A DNA stretch of 64,000 nucleotides from an uncultured Shimia sp. (GTDB taxonomy: Bacteria; Pseudomonadota; Alphaproteobacteria; Rhodobacterales; Rhodobacteraceae). Each line of letters starts with the position of its first letter. The first letter of the stretch is position 1. Positions 19,042-29,106 of the stretch are shown here, one piece after another. The DNA lies in contig CALCOY010000022.1 of NCBI GenBank assembly GCA_937897325.1, positions 94,200-158,199 of the forward strand, written 5' to 3'. The position numbers were made by a program, and so were the translations under genes. Below the pieces are notes generated by a model that had not been told where the DNA came from, did not search any database, and was given only the letters and a program-made list of their open reading frames with translations.

Positions 19042-19905
19042 ATGTTGAATAAGGCGAACGAAGTACAAGGTGAGCCCATCACAATTCTGGACTCAGACAC
19101 GCCTGTCCAATCCGCTCCGCCTCGCGCATTGGGAAAAGTTCGGCTTTCCGTGCAAGACCATGCGCGTCTTGGTGATCTGTTTCAGGCGGGCGCCTTGAAA
19201 TGCGTCTTTCCACGGCCTCGAACAGCTTCACGGTTAGATGCGGTCCTGGTCAATACGGCAGGCGGCGTGACGGGTGGTGACCGGTTTACAACTACGGCGC
19301 ACATTAAGTCAGGCGCCCGGCTCGCCGTCACTACACAAGCGGCGGAGCGGTTTTATCGAGCCATGCCGGGCGAGACGGCCCAGATCACGACAAGGCTGAT
19401 CGTTGATGAAGGCGCTGAGTTGGCCTGGCTGCCGCAGGAAAGCATCTGCTTCGACGGCTGCAGCATACGCCGCCGTCTTGATCTGACAATCGCGCCGACT
19501 GGACAGGCTTTGGTCGTTGAGCCCTTGGTCTTTGGTCGCTTGGCTTTTGGGGAAACTGTCGTCAACGGCAGTATCTCGGACCGCATTTTTGTAAGACGGA
19601 ACGAACGCCCACTTTATATGGACGCGTGGCGATTGGAGGGCGATCTGACCGCCCATTTGGACCGGACCGCAATCGGTGCAGGTGCACGTGCAATGGCAAG
19701 CCTGATTTATATCGCGCCAGATGCCTCAGCGCAGTTGAGTAAGATCAGGGACATGCTGCCAGAAAAAGCAGGTATCAGCGCCTTGGGTGATGACATCCTG
19801 GCCATGCGTCTGCTTGCCGCTTCAGGCTATGAGATGCGGGGAACCCTTTTGCCGGTCCTCGACCTGCTGACCCATCAGACATTACCGCTTTGCTGGAGAC
19901 TATGA
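19042..19905 (+). CDS. ureD: Urease accessory protein UreD
   Basis: A 287-aa cytoplasmic chaperone that docks on the urease apoprotein and recruits UreF and UreG for nickel insertion. Family segments include VLVNTAGGVTGGDRF, TTQAAERFYR and WLPQESICFDG. An in-frame ATG at 18937 would overlap the regulator gene; the ATG at 19042 gives the expected length. It is first in the order ureD-A-B-x-y-C-z-E-F-G. Confidence 0.92.
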   Translation: MLNKANEVQGEPITILDSDTPVQSAPPRALGKVRLSVQDHARLGDLFQAGALKCVFPRPRTASRLDAVLVNTAGGVTGGDRFTTTAHIKSGARLAVTTQAAERFYRAMPGETAQITTRLIVDEGAELAWLPQESICFDGCSIRRRLDLTIAPTGQALVVEPLVFGRLAFGETVVNGSISDRIFVRRNERPLYMDAWRLEGDLTAHLDRTAIGAGARAMASLIYIAPDASAQLSKIRDMLPEKAGISALGDDILAMRLLAASGYEMRGTLLPVLDLLTHQTLPLCWRL

Positions 19906-19908
19906 CCC

Positions 19909-20211
19909 ATGCAACTCACCCCGCGTGAAAAAGACAAATTGCTGGTCGCGATGGCCGCCGAAGTGGCCCGCAAACGCCTCGCCCGCGGCGTGAAGCTAAA
20001 CCATCCTGAAGCCATCGCGCTGATTACGGATGCAGTTGTCGAAGGCGCCCGAGACGGCCGCAGCGTGGCCGAGATGATGGAGGCAGGCGCACAGGTTATC
20101 ACACGCGATCAATGCATGGAGGGTGTACCCGAGATGATCCAAGACGTTCAAGTCGAAGCGACGTTTCCCGACGGCACCAAGCTTGTCACAGTTCACAATC
20201 CGATCCGCTGA
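19909..20211 (+). CDS. ureA: Urease gamma subunit UreA
   Basis: A 100-aa structural subunit matching the family length and motifs throughout: [34 protein letters not shown] and the C-terminal [14 protein letters not shown]. Urease hydrolyses urea to ammonia and carbamate in the cytoplasm. It starts 3 bp after ureD. Confidence 0.97.
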   Translation: MQLTPREKDKLLVAMAAEVARKRLARGVKLNHPEAIALITDAVVEGARDGRSVAEMMEAGAQVITRDQCMEGVPEMIQDVQVEATFPDGTKLVTVHNPIR

Positions 20212-20225
20212 GCAAGGAGGCGAAG

Positions 20226-20531
20226 ATGATCCCCGGCGAGGTTTTTACAAGCGACGACGACATCCTGCTTAATGAGGCGGCTGAGGCAATAACCTTGCGT
20301 GTGGCCAATACGGGTGACCGGCCCGTACAGGTGGGCAGCCACTATCATTTCGGCGAGGCCAACGGCGCGCTCAGCTTTGACAGAGACACTGCACACGGGA
20401 TGCGGCTTGATATCGCGGCGGGCACGGCCGTCCGGTTTGAACCCGGGCAGGAACGGGATGTGCAGTTGATCCCGATCGGTGGCACGCGGGAAATCTACGG
20501 GTTCAATCAAAAAGTGATGGGGCCGCTTTGA
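20226..20531 (+). CDS. ureB: Urease beta subunit UreB
   Basis: A 101-aa beta subunit. It starts MIPGEVF and contains [15 protein letters not shown] and [17 protein letters not shown], all diagnostic. A strong ribosome-binding site (aaggagg, 20214-20220) fixes the start at 20226 rather than the in-frame extension from 20112. The stop overlaps the next gene's TTG start. Confidence 0.96.
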   Translation: MIPGEVFTSDDDILLNEAAEAITLRVANTGDRPVQVGSHYHFGEANGALSFDRDTAHGMRLDIAAGTAVRFEPGQERDVQLIPIGGTREIYGFNQKVMGPL

Positions 20532-20935
20532 GATCGTTCAGAAGCATCGCAAAGGTCGGATTCTGCATGCCATTCTTGTGGGGGGTATCGGCTGCGGCAC
20601 AGGATCCGGACTGCACCAATCCGGAAACGCAAATCGAGATGACCGGTTGCGCCAATCTTGCCTTTGAAAAAGCCGATGCCGACCTAAACGCGATTTGGTC
20701 GATCGCCCGGGCGAAGGTGAAACGGCAGGATGCGGCCAGTCCCGGGCTCACGCCCAGCAATTGGGATTTGTTACTTGATGCGCAGCGGGCATGGCTTGCG
20801 TACCGGGATGCAGCCTGCAGCGCGGAAAGCACGAAGGCTCGTGGCGGTACCATGCAAAGCCAGCTTTATGCGATATGCTTGGAACGGCTGACGCTGCGCA
20901 GGAGCGACGATCTGCGCGCCTTTTCCTCCCCCTGA
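20528..20935 (+). CDS. Secreted LprI/DUF1311-domain protein in the urease operon
   Basis: A 135-aa exported protein. The signal peptide ends near SAAAQ (residue 25), supporting the TTG start at 20528, which overlaps ureB's stop by 4 bp. The mature part has the LprI-N/DUF1311 pattern: paired cysteines ([15 protein letters not shown]), LNAIW, then [20 protein letters not shown] and a final Cys before the RLTLRR helix. The family includes lysozyme-inhibitor-like proteins. It is not a known urease part; its co-transcription is clear but its role here is not. Confidence 0.75.
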   Translation: MRSFRSIAKVGFCMPFLWGVSAAAQDPDCTNPETQIEMTGCANLAFEKADADLNAIWSIARAKVKRQDAASPGLTPSNWDLLLDAQRAWLAYRDAACSAESTKARGGTMQSQLYAICLERLTLRRSDDLRAFSSP

Positions 20936-20955
20936 AACCAAAAGAAGGACTTGTG

Positions 20956-21252
20956 ATGCCATATCCTACCTTTCTCAACAATTGGCTGACCCTGGGTTTC
21001 CTAACGGCCGAGGCACAAGCCGTTATGACCATGCGGATGTTGGGCATGATGGGGCTTTGGCCGGTCGCTCAAAAGGAGGTCGACCGTATGCTCAACGAAA
21101 AGCCCGCAGCGCTATTGGCCGCTCAGATCCGCATGGCAAAGGCCATCTCGCATGGCCAAAGCCCCGATGCGGTCATCGCGACAGGCCTGAAACCGTTTCG
21201 GCAGGCAACCCGCGCCAATGCCCGCCGCCTGAAAAACCGCGCGACCCGCTGA
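20956..21252 (+). CDS. Hypothetical small protein in the urease operon
   Basis: A 98-aa protein between the DUF1311 gene and ureC with a ribosome-binding site (agaagga) before the ATG at 20956. It is predicted to be mostly helical and Met/Ala/Leu-rich (LTAEAQAVMTMRMLGMMGLW) with a basic C-terminus (RANARRLKNRATR). This amphipathic pattern recalls phasin-like or polymer-associated small proteins, but I do not recognise the family. Confidence 0.65.
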   Translation: MPYPTFLNNWLTLGFLTAEAQAVMTMRMLGMMGLWPVAQKEVDRMLNEKPAALLAAQIRMAKAISHGQSPDAVIATGLKPFRQATRANARRLKNRATR

Positions 21253-21273
21253 ACTGCGGGAAGGAGTAGTAAG

Positions 21274-22983
21274 ATGCCCAAATCAATCCGCCGCTCTGAC
21301 TACGCGGCTATGTTCGGTCCAACCAAAGGCGACAAGGTACGACTGGCGGATACGGACCTGATCCTAGAAGTCGAGGACGACCGCACCATTTACGGCGAGG
21401 AGGTGAAGTTCGGGGGCGGCAAGGTCATTCGTGACGGAATGGGACAAAGCCAAGTCACGCGCGCTGGCGGGGCTGTCGACACTGTCATCACGAACGCGCT
21501 GATCGTCGACTATACGGGGATTGTTAAGGCGGATGTCGGATTGAAAGACGGGCGCATCGTCGGCATCGGTAAGGCTGGCAACCCAGACACACAGCCGGGT
21601 GTCGATATCATCATCGGTCCCGGCACCGAGGCGCTTGCCGGCGAAGGCAAGATCCTAACTGCGGGAGCCTTTGACAGCCACATTCACTTCATATGCCCCC
21701 AACAGATCGAGGACGCCCTGCATTCCGGTGTGACCACGATGCTGGGCGGTGGTACGGGACCCGCGCACGGGACCTTGGCCACAACCTGCACACCGGGACC
21801 TTGGCATATCGGGCGGATGCTTCAGGCGCTTGATGCTTTCCCGATGAATTTCGGGCTTTCGTGCAAGGGAAACGCGTCCCAGCCCGCTGCTTTGGTCGAG
21901 ATGGTGAATGGCGGCGCCTGCGCCATGAAACTGCATGAGGATTGGGGCACGACGCCCGGCGCCATCGATTGCTGCCTGAGTGTGGCGGATGACATGGACG
22001 TGCAGGTGATGATCCACACCGATACGCTAAATGAGTCAGGTTTTGTGGAGAACACCGTGGCCGCCATGAAAGGGCGAACGATCCACGCTTTCCATACCGA
22101 AGGTGCCGGAGGCGGGCACGCACCAGATATCATCAAAATCTGTGGCGAAGATCACGTGCTGCCATCTTCGACCAACCCAACCCGGCCCTTCACTGTGAAC
22201 ACGCTCGAAGAGCATCTGGACATGCTCATGGTCTGCCATCACCTCGACAAATCAATTCCCGAGGATGTGGCCTTTGCCGAAAGCCGAATAAGGCGCGAAA
22301 CCATCGCGGCCGAAGACATACTGCACGATATGGGCGCGTTTTCGATTATCGCCTCGGACAGTCAGGCCATGGGTCGCGTGGGAGAGGTTTTGATCCGCAC
22401 CTGGCAGACTGCCGACAAAATGCGTAAGCAGCGCGGTCGTCTGCCGGATGAGACCGGGGAGAACGACAATTTGCGTGTGCGCCGTTACATTGCAAAGTAT
22501 ACGATCAATCCAGCCATCGCCCACGGTATGAGCCACGAGATTGGCTCGATAGAGATCGGCAAACGCGCAGATCTATGCCTTTGGAATCCGGCATTCTTTG
22601 GAGTGAAGCCAGAGATGGTTTTGCTGGGTGGCACAATCGCTTGCGCGCAGATGGGTGACCCCAATGCATCAATCCCCACACCGCAACCGGTTTATTCACG
22701 ACCGATGTTCGGAGCGTTTGGACGCAGCGTTGAGCGATCCGCCGTGACTTTCGTGTCGGAGGCCGCGCAAAGCGAAGGAATCGGCGCATCACTCGGCCTG
22801 GCCAAGGACACATTGGCTGTCAAAAATACACGGGCCATAGGCAAACGGGACCTGAAGTTGAACGATGCAACGCCGCAGGTTGAAGTGCATCCGGAAACCT
22901 ATGAGGTACGAGCGGACGGTGAGTTGTTGATCTGCGAACCAGCCGAAGTTCTGCCAATGGCGCAACGCTACTTCATGTTTTAG
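21274..22983 (+). CDS. ureC: Urease alpha (catalytic) subunit UreC
   Basis: A 569-aa catalytic subunit with the full active site. The nickel ligands His136 and His138 lie in SHIHF. The bridging lysine to be carbamylated is Lys219 in AMKLHEDWG, whose His221 binds substrate. The flap residues are Cys321 and His322 in VCHHLD, and Asp362 lies in SDSQAMGR. The numbering is offset by two from the Klebsiella enzyme. No key residue is missing, so the enzyme should be active once loaded by UreDEFG. Confidence 0.98.
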   Translation: MPKSIRRSDYAAMFGPTKGDKVRLADTDLILEVEDDRTIYGEEVKFGGGKVIRDGMGQSQVTRAGGAVDTVITNALIVDYTGIVKADVGLKDGRIVGIGKAGNPDTQPGVDIIIGPGTEALAGEGKILTAGAFDSHIHFICPQQIEDALHSGVTTMLGGGTGPAHGTLATTCTPGPWHIGRMLQALDAFPMNFGLSCKGNASQPAALVEMVNGGACAMKLHEDWGTTPGAIDCCLSVADDMDVQVMIHTDTLNESGFVENTVAAMKGRTIHAFHTEGAGGGHAPDIIKICGEDHVLPSSTNPTRPFTVNTLEEHLDMLMVCHHLDKSIPEDVAFAESRIRRETIAAEDILHDMGAFSIIASDSQAMGRVGEVLIRTWQTADKMRKQRGRLPDETGENDNLRVRRYIAKYTINPAIAHGMSHEIGSIEIGKRADLCLWNPAFFGVKPEMVLLGGTIACAQMGDPNASIPTPQPVYSRPMFGAFGRSVERSAVTFVSEAAQSEGIGASLGLAKDTLAVKNTRAIGKRDLKLNDATPQVEVHPETYEVRADGELLICEPAEVLPMAQRYFMF

Positions 22984-23113
22984 CAAATGGAGACGTGTGC
23001 CATGATCCTGCTGCAACCCGGAACTGCACCCATAGGCCTAACTGATGCCGCATTGCAGCATTACCTTTCGACCAACAGGACCAAAACAGTCCAGGTCGTG
23101 AAAGAGGGAACAA

Positions 23114-23275
23114 ATGGCCAAGCTCATTGCGCGGATGTCCAATATTTTTTCCATGGAATCGCCGATGCGCGGCGCCGTTGCAGCGCAACATCTCAGCGAC
23201 GCGGAACTGGCGGATCGGGGTATGAAACGCACCGACATTGCCCGCGAAATCATGATCAACGGCAGCTGGGGCTGA
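23114..23275 (+). CDS. DUF1127-family small protein between ureC and ureE
   Basis: A 53-aa reading frame with a good ribosome-binding site (agaggga, 6 bp before the ATG). The C-terminal half has the DUF1127 signature LSDAELADRGMKRTDIAREI. DUF1127 (YjiS-like) proteins are short, basic and often linked to RNA binding or to phosphate and nitrogen responses in alphaproteobacteria. A different frame (22987-23298) covers the same bases but shows no recognisable family. Confidence 0.75.
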   Translation: MAKLIARMSNIFSMESPMRGAVAAQHLSDAELADRGMKRTDIAREIMINGSWG

Positions 23276-23291
23276 TCTGCATGGGGTGGTC

Positions 23292-23735
23292 ATGCTGACC
23301 GCTCAGGCCTATCATTCACATGCGCATGGTCAGCCCGCAGACGCGGTGACGCTCAGCTACGAAGACAGGTTCTTGCGCCGCAAGGTTCTTATGCTGGATT
23401 CCGGGGCACCCCTGCTCGTCGACTTGGCACAGACGACATCACTTGATCATGGCGGCGTGTTGGTCCGCAGTGACGGGACAGAAGTACGGATTATCGCCGC
23501 GCCCGAGGATCTCTTTGAAATCAGTGGCGAAGACCTGACACGAATTGCCTGGCACATCGGAAATCGACACACGCCCTGTCAGATTGAAGCGAACCGGCTA
23601 CTGATCCGGCGTGACAAGGTGATGGCGGATATGCTGACCAAGATCGGCGCAACCACCCGCCCGGTCGTGGAGCGCTTTTCGCCGGAAGGCGGCGCTTACG
23701 GACACGGCCGCACGCATGGTCACAGCCATGACTGA
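23292..23735 (+). CDS. ureE: Urease accessory protein UreE (nickel metallochaperone)
   Basis: A 147-aa nickel chaperone. It has the peptide-binding N-terminal domain (LSYEDRFLRRKVLM, LDLAQTT-like LVDLAQTTSLDHGG) and the metal-binding C-terminal domain with WHIGNRHTPCQI. A short histidine tail ([11 protein letters not shown]) adds nickel-binding capacity. ATG 23292 is chosen; an in-frame GTG at 23286 is also possible. The last bases overlap ureF. Confidence 0.93.
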   Translation: MLTAQAYHSHAHGQPADAVTLSYEDRFLRRKVLMLDSGAPLLVDLAQTTSLDHGGVLVRSDGTEVRIIAAPEDLFEISGEDLTRIAWHIGNRHTPCQIEANRLLIRRDKVMADMLTKIGATTRPVVERFSPEGGAYGHGRTHGHSHD

Positions 23736-24360
23736 TGCGCTTCTGACCCTGGCCCAATGGCTGTCTCCCGCATTTCCCGTGGGCGCCTTCGCATACTCGC
23801 ACGGATTGGAGCAGGCTATTCACGACGGATCGATCTCCAATTCGCGCGATTTGGAGGCTTGGCTTTCCGACCTCATCGCGCATGGATCGGGGCAAAGCGA
23901 CGCCGTTTTTCTTGCAGCGGCGCATGCTTCAAAGGACCCGCGTCCGATCGACCACATGGCGCGGGCCTTCTGCGCCAGTGCGGAACGGCAGACGGAGACG
24001 ATCCTGCAGGGAACGGCCTTCTGTGAGACAATCGCGCAAGTCTGGCAAATCAAGATGTATGACCTGTGCTATCCAGTGGCGGTCGGTTACGCTGCGGGGC
24101 AGATGAATGTGATCTGTAAGGATACATTGCGCATGTACCTGCATGCTTTCTCCAGCAATCTCTGCTCTGCCGCGATCCGCCTTATCCCGATTGGACAGAC
24201 GGATGGGCAGCGCGTTCTGCTGGGTCTAAAACCGATGATTGAAGCGGCTGCGGAAAAAGCGATGAACACGCCTCTGTCATTGGTAGCTTCGGCGAGTTTT
24301 GCATGTGATATTCTAGCAATGCGTCATGAAACCCTTCAGCCCAGGATTTTTCGCACATGA
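23728..24360 (+). CDS. ureF: Urease accessory protein UreF
   Basis: A 210-aa all-helical accessory protein acting as a GTPase-activating/gating partner of UreG. The diagnostic N-terminus [20 protein letters not shown] is present. The stop overlaps the ureG start by 4 bp. ATG 23728 is preferred; ATG 23716 in the same frame would add four residues. Confidence 0.93.
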   Translation: MTDALLTLAQWLSPAFPVGAFAYSHGLEQAIHDGSISNSRDLEAWLSDLIAHGSGQSDAVFLAAAHASKDPRPIDHMARAFCASAERQTETILQGTAFCETIAQVWQIKMYDLCYPVAVGYAAGQMNVICKDTLRMYLHAFSSNLCSAAIRLIPIGQTDGQRVLLGLKPMIEAAAEKAMNTPLSLVASASFACDILAMRHETLQPRIFRT

Positions 24361-24983
24361 CCCAGATGAACGGACCTTTGCGGATCGGGATCGGTGGTCC
24401 GGTTGGCGCAGGAAAGACAACACTGACCGCGCGATTGGCCGAAGCGTTGAAAGATGCGCATTCGATCGGAGTGATCACCAATGACATTTATACGCAGGAG
24501 GACGCGGAAGAGTTGATGCGCCGCCAGATCCTCCCCCAAGACCGGATCATCGGGGTTGAGACGGGCGGCTGTCCGCACACTGCGATCCGAGAAGATGCGT
24601 CGATCAACCTCGCCGCAGTGGCGGAGATGCGCAAGCGACATCCTGACGTCGAGGTGATCCTGATCGAAAGCGGAGGCGACAATCTGTCGGCAACATTCAG
24701 CCCGGAACTGGCGGACATCACACTTTACGTGATTGATGTTGCCGCAGGTGAGGAGATCCCGCGCAAAGGGGGACCGGCGATCACGAAGTCAGATCTGCTG
24801 ATCATTAACAAAACCGATCTGGCTCCTTACGTCGGGGCTTCGCTTGAGGTGATGCAGCGTGACGCAAAGCGGATGCGGGTGGAAAGGCCTTTTGTGCTTA
24901 CCGCACTGCGTCTGGGCGAGGGAGTGGAAGAGGTTGTGCAGCAGGTTCGCGCGCTGTCAGGTCTGGGGCTGATCACCGTTTGA
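24357..24983 (+). CDS. ureG: Urease accessory GTPase UreG
   Basis: A 208-aa SIMIBI-class GTPase that delivers nickel using GTP. It has the P-loop [10 protein letters not shown] (residues 13-22), the metal-binding CPH-type motif in [21 protein letters not shown], and the guanine-specificity NKTDL. It is the last gene of the urease operon and is followed by a strong terminator. Confidence 0.96.
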   Translation: MTQMNGPLRIGIGGPVGAGKTTLTARLAEALKDAHSIGVITNDIYTQEDAEELMRRQILPQDRIIGVETGGCPHTAIREDASINLAAVAEMRKRHPDVEVILIESGGDNLSATFSPELADITLYVIDVAAGEEIPRKGGPAITKSDLLIINKTDLAPYVGASLEVMQRDAKRMRVERPFVLTALRLGEGVEEVVQQVRALSGLGLITV

Positions 24984-24986
24984 CTG

Positions 24987-25013
24987 CTAAGGCGGGCCAT
25001 CGGCCCGCCTTAG
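24987..25013. terminator. Rho-independent-type hairpin ending the urease operon
   Basis: A perfect 12-bp inverted repeat (ctaaggcgggcc and ggcccgccttag) with a 3-nt loop lies just after the ureG stop and just before the stop of the convergent oxidoreductase gene. Its flanking ends are T/A-rich, so it can serve both strands. Confidence 0.85.
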
Positions 25014-25016
25014 CTC

Positions 25017-27260
25017 TCACACGAAATCGATATGCTTGTTCATTGGCATTTCCCGAATCCGCTGGCCGGTTGCGGCAAATATCGCGTTAGACAATGCAGC
25101 GGCCGCAGGAGGCACCATCGGTTCTCCTATCCCACGAATGCGATCCCCGGCGTTCTCAAGGCCGCGCACAATAATCTCGGGCGTTTGCCAGATCCGCATT
25201 CCTTCGAAAGCGTAATAATTGTCCTGTTCGGCCACACCATCCGCATATGTGATTTCGCAATTCATCGCGTGACCAAGCGCCCAGACGACGCCACCTTGGA
25301 TCAGGTTTTCGAAGTTTATCGGATCCACAACTCTACCCACCTCAGCAGCCACCCAGACCTTATCGATACGAATGCCGTCTTCGGTATTTGTGACCTCGAT
25401 CATCTCGGCGACCGGCACACCGAATGACAGGCAGAAGGCCACCCCCCTTCCCTTATTTTCAGCCAGATCCGTCCCCCAGCCCGACATTTCCGCCACAGCT
25501 TCAATCGCCTTTCGAGAAGGGTCATGCGTCATCAGACGCAAGCGCTCTTCAACAGGATCTGCGCCTGCCGCGTGGATCAATTCATCCAGAAACACGTCAT
25601 GAAAGAACCCGTTGGTTGAAGCACCGACTGCACGCCAGGACGAGATCGGCGCAAGTTCCGGAGCTGCGTAACCTGTCACGCGATAGTTCGGGATCTGCAT
25701 CGGCTGATCCCACGCCCCAGCGACGATCTGCAAGTCCGGACCGGGTGCGGGCAAGCCTTGGCGACCCATCTGAGAGCGAATGACAGATGGCATTGCAATG
25801 CCCAGGTCAAGCGCCTCCACATGTCCGTTTCTTACACTGCCACGCCCCCGGGCCATGGCAATCTGTCGAGGATAGTCGTGGAGCATATCCTCTTCTCGAC
25901 TCAAGGTCAGCTTAACCGGCCTACCGGGCATTTGCATCGCGATCTCAGTGGCTTGGCGGACAACATCATCCTCCAGCCGATGTCCAAAGCTGCCGCCCAT
26001 CATCAGCACATGGACATGCACATTATCGAAATCCACACCGGTGATCTTGGCGACATTGGTCTGAACGAAACGCGGGATCTGCGTGCCCGTCCAGATGTCA
26101 ACGCGGTTCTCCTCAACCTTTACGGTTGAACTCACGGGCTCCAGCGGAGCGTGGGCGAGGTACGGCGCGCGGTACTCTGCCTCAACCAGTTCGGCACCGT
26201 GCAATGCGGCTTCGACATCGCCATCATCGCGATTGCGGCTATCGATCTGATCGTCGTTGAAGCTGGCGGAGAGCGCCTCCCAATGCTGCTCCTGCTCCAA
26301 CGGGTAAGGGGCTGCGTCCCAATCGATCTCTATAGCGTTTGCGGCCTGAATGGCGCGCCAGGTGTTGTCAGCCACCACCGCGACACCGCCTGCGATCTGA
26401 ACGATCTTCTTTACCCCACGCATACCTTCTGCAATAGAAGCATCAAAGCCGATCATTGCACCGCCCTGGCGCGGATTCGTACGGACAGTTGCATGAACCA
26501 TGCCGTCCATCTCAAAATCGATACCGTAGAGCTGCGTGCCAGTGGATTTGGCAATCATGTCGAGACGTTTTTGGGACTTTCCGATGATACGCCACGTGGA
26601 CGGATCGCGTAGCGGCACATCCTCGACCAGCGCCGTCTCAGCCGCTTCGACCGCCAGGTCTGCATACGCGATCTGCGTGCCATCGGGCAACAGCACGGCA
26701 CCGCGTTCGGTCTTCAGGTCCGCAACCGCGACACCTGCTCTTGCGGCAGCGGCTGCCTTGAGCGTTTCCCGCGCAACCGCACCAGCAACGCGGAGTTTCA
26801 CATAACCGTCCGGCACCGTGGTAGAGCCACCGGTGATCTGCAGCCCCATGAACTTCGCCATCGCATCCATGACCCCGCGGGCTGAATTGGCCATGCGACT
26901 GTCATCAGTGGATTGGAACGGCACTGCCTCGCTGGCCAAAGCGGTGTTATAGTATGCCGGGCTTGGTGGACCGGGATCGACATTCACCTGATCAAGCGCG
27001 ACGTCCAGTTCCTCGGCGATCAGCGCGGCCTGCACCGAGTATGCTCCCTGTCCGCTGTCAGCCCGGGGCGTGATCAGTGTGATCCCGTTGGCATCGATCT
27101 TGACGTAGGGCGTCAGCGCAGCCTCACCCTTGGTCAGGTCGTCAAGCAGCGGGTTCTTGGCTGGCTTACGATAAGAGTAGTAGCCGAATGCGACCCCACC
27201 GGCGATTGCGACCGATCCGACCAGAAAGCTGCGGCGGGCAATTTTTCCAAGCTTGCTCAT
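25017..27260 (-). CDS. Tat-exported molybdenum hydroxylase large subunit (IorB-like)
   Basis: A 747-aa molybdopterin-binding subunit of the xanthine oxidase/isoquinoline 1-oxidoreductase family. A twin-arginine signal (RRSFLVGS with Arg9-Arg10, followed by a hydrophobic stretch) predicts folded export to the periplasm. Cofactor and active-site regions include GGSFGHRL, SSWRAVGAS and the catalytic-Glu loop GIGEPMVPP near the C-terminus. It is paired with an iron-sulfur subunit 4 bp upstream. The likely chemistry is oxidation of an aldehyde or N-heterocycle; the substrate cannot be read from sequence. Confidence 0.88.
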   Translation of the reverse strand: MSKLGKIARRSFLVGSVAIAGGVAFGYYSYRKPAKNPLLDDLTKGEAALTPYVKIDANGITLITPRADSGQGAYSVQAALIAEELDVALDQVNVDPGPPSPAYYNTALASEAVPFQSTDDSRMANSARGVMDAMAKFMGLQITGGSTTVPDGYVKLRVAGAVARETLKAAAAARAGVAVADLKTERGAVLLPDGTQIAYADLAVEAAETALVEDVPLRDPSTWRIIGKSQKRLDMIAKSTGTQLYGIDFEMDGMVHATVRTNPRQGGAMIGFDASIAEGMRGVKKIVQIAGGVAVVADNTWRAIQAANAIEIDWDAAPYPLEQEQHWEALSASFNDDQIDSRNRDDGDVEAALHGAELVEAEYRAPYLAHAPLEPVSSTVKVEENRVDIWTGTQIPRFVQTNVAKITGVDFDNVHVHVLMMGGSFGHRLEDDVVRQATEIAMQMPGRPVKLTLSREEDMLHDYPRQIAMARGRGSVRNGHVEALDLGIAMPSVIRSQMGRQGLPAPGPDLQIVAGAWDQPMQIPNYRVTGYAAPELAPISSWRAVGASTNGFFHDVFLDELIHAAGADPVEERLRLMTHDPSRKAIEAVAEMSGWGTDLAENKGRGVAFCLSFGVPVAEMIEVTNTEDGIRIDKVWVAAEVGRVVDPINFENLIQGGVVWALGHAMNCEITYADGVAEQDNYYAFEGMRIWQTPEIIVRGLENAGDRIRGIGEPMVPPAAAALSNAIFAATGQRIREMPMNKHIDFV

Positions 27261-27264
27261 GTGC

Positions 27265-27723
27265 TTACACCCTGTTCAGTTTCGATGCTGCGGTTTTTAC
27301 GGCGGCTCGGATCCGGGGGTAGGTGCCACATCGGCAAAGATTGCCACCCATCACGATATCGATGTCCTCATCCGTGGGCTGAGGCGTTTCTTCAAGGAGC
27401 GAGGCAGCTTGCATCATCTGACCGGATTGGCAATAGCCGCATTGCGCGACCTGATGTTCGATCCACGCCTCCTGAACTGCGTGAAGCGCATCGGGTGCGC
27501 CAAGTCCTTCGATCGTGGTGACGGGTCCGTCTACGTCGGCTACAGCTGTCTGACAGGACCGAACGGCAACGCCCGAGATATGCACGGTGCAGGCCCCGCA
27601 TTGGGCAACGCCGCAACCATACTTGACGCCCTTGATGTCAAGTTCGTCCCGCAGGACCCACAGAAGAGGCATGTCATCTTCAACATCGACCTCGTGATCG
27701 GTTCCGTTCACGTTGAGTTTCAT
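27265..27723 (-). CDS. [2Fe-2S] subunit of molybdenum hydroxylase (IorA-like)
   Basis: A 152-aa electron-transfer subunit with two [2Fe-2S] domains. The plant-ferredoxin type has Cys in [14 protein letters not shown] plus a later Cys; the helical second domain has CGYCQSGQM and CRCGTY. It has no signal peptide and probably rides across the Tat system with the large subunit. The start at 27723 ([10 protein letters not shown]) matches the family better than an upstream in-frame extension to 27780. Confidence 0.92.
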   Translation of the reverse strand: MKLNVNGTDHEVDVEDDMPLLWVLRDELDIKGVKYGCGVAQCGACTVHISGVAVRSCQTAVADVDGPVTTIEGLGAPDALHAVQEAWIEHQVAQCGYCQSGQMMQAASLLEETPQPTDEDIDIVMGGNLCRCGTYPRIRAAVKTAASKLNRV

Positions 27724-27990
27724 TGCTGGCTCCGCTTTTGGCTCAAGCGTAATATAGCAAGTCAGCATGCCGTTATGCACCTGCAGATCGCGCCAATTCG
27801 CTTGCGGAGAACGTCACAACGGCGGGTTAACGCGACGTTTTTGCGTCACTTCAAATCAAGGGATTAACCCTGAAAGCAAAGCATTTCAGCGATCTGTTTC
27901 ACGTCGGTATAACGTCAGTACTGCGTCGGAGACCCCATCGGCATTTGCGCGGTGAACAAAACATGCGGCCTGCCCAAGGCGACGGTAAGG

Positions 27991-28005
27991 TGGGCGTGTC
28001 GCCCA
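27991..28005 (-). terminator. Short hairpin after trpS
   Basis: A 6-bp inverted repeat (tgggcg/cgccca) with a 3-nt loop lies 8 bp past the trpS stop codon. There is no clear T-run, so termination is uncertain. Confidence 0.3.
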
Positions 28006-28013
28006 TCCCCCTT

Positions 28014-29036
28014 TCAGCGCACCATGCCGACGATCTCGTAGGTCTTGGCGAGGATCGGCGCAGTGATCTCACGCGCCTGCTCTGCCCCGCGGGCCAGTAT
28101 GCGGTCTATCTCGGACGGGGCAGCCATCAGGCGTGCCATCTCCTTTGAAATCGGGGAAAGCTTTTCCACAGCAAGATCGACCAAAGCTGGTTTGAACTGG
28201 CCGAATTGCTGCCCGCCGTGATCGCGTAGAACATCTTCTAACGACATCTCGGCGAGGGCCGCGTAGATGTTGACAAGGTTGCGCGCCTCGGGCCGTTCTT
28301 CAAGCCCCCCAGCTTCTGAAGGAAGCGCGTCCGGATCGGTCTTGGCCTTGCGGATCTTCTTGGCAATCGCATCCGCGTCGTCGGTCATGTTGATGCGACT
28401 CGCATCCGAAGGATCCGACTTGGACATCTTCTTTGACCCGTCGCGCAAGGACATCACGCGCGTCGCAACTCCCTCGATCACCGGTTCGGTTAGCGGAAAA
28501 AAATCAACGCCGTAATCATGGTTAAATTTGGTCGCGATGTCGCGTGTCAGCTCAAGATGCTGCTTCTGATCGTCACCCACAGGCACATGCGTGGCATGGT
28601 AGACCAGAATGTCCGCCGCCATCAGCGCGGGATAGGCAAAAAGGCCCAGTGACGCAGCCTCGGCATTCTTGCCAGCCTTGTCTTTCCATTGGGTCATGCG
28701 GCCCATCCAGCCCATGCGGGCCACGCAATTGAAGATCCAGCCAAGCTGGGCATGTTCGGGGACCTGGCTTTGATTGATCAGGATCGACTTTTCGGGATTG
28801 ATGCCCGAAGCGATGAAACCCGCCGCCAGTTCGCGTGTATTGCGGCGCAGCGTTTCGGGATCCAGAAACTTCGCGGTGATCGCATGCAGATCAACCATAC
28901 AATAGACGGTTTCGTAGGTGCCTTCGTTCTGCATGTCGACGAAGCGTTTGATCGCGCCGAGGTAATTGCCCAGCGTGAGCCCGCCAGAAGGCTGGATCCC
29001 GGAAAAGACGCGGGGCGTGAAAGTGGTGTCGGTCAT
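28014..29036 (-). CDS. trpS: Tryptophan-tRNA ligase
   Basis: A 340-aa class I aminoacyl-tRNA synthetase charging tRNA-Trp. The HIGH-equivalent motif is in [11 protein letters not shown] (residues 17-27) and the KMSKS loop is exact at residues 203-207 ([11 protein letters not shown]). Length and motif spacing are normal. It is divergent from the rhomboid-like gene. Confidence 0.97.
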   Translation of the reverse strand: MTDTTFTPRVFSGIQPSGGLTLGNYLGAIKRFVDMQNEGTYETVYCMVDLHAITAKFLDPETLRRNTRELAAGFIASGINPEKSILINQSQVPEHAQLGWIFNCVARMGWMGRMTQWKDKAGKNAEAASLGLFAYPALMAADILVYHATHVPVGDDQKQHLELTRDIATKFNHDYGVDFFPLTEPVIEGVATRVMSLRDGSKKMSKSDPSDASRINMTDDADAIAKKIRKAKTDPDALPSEAGGLEERPEARNLVNIYAALAEMSLEDVLRDHGGQQFGQFKPALVDLAVEKLSPISKEMARLMAAPSEIDRILARGAEQAREITAPILAKTYEIVGMVR

Positions 29037-29106
29037 CGGGGGCCTCTGGGCAAATCTGCCGGGCTGGATTACCCATGGCCCAAAGCCCCGTCAAGGAGTG
29101 CGCGCG

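Noticed and set aside
22987..23298. 103-aa frame after ureC
   Set aside because: Overlaps the DUF1127 and ureE starts in another frame; lacks family features, whereas the DUF1127 frame has a good ribosome-binding site and signature.
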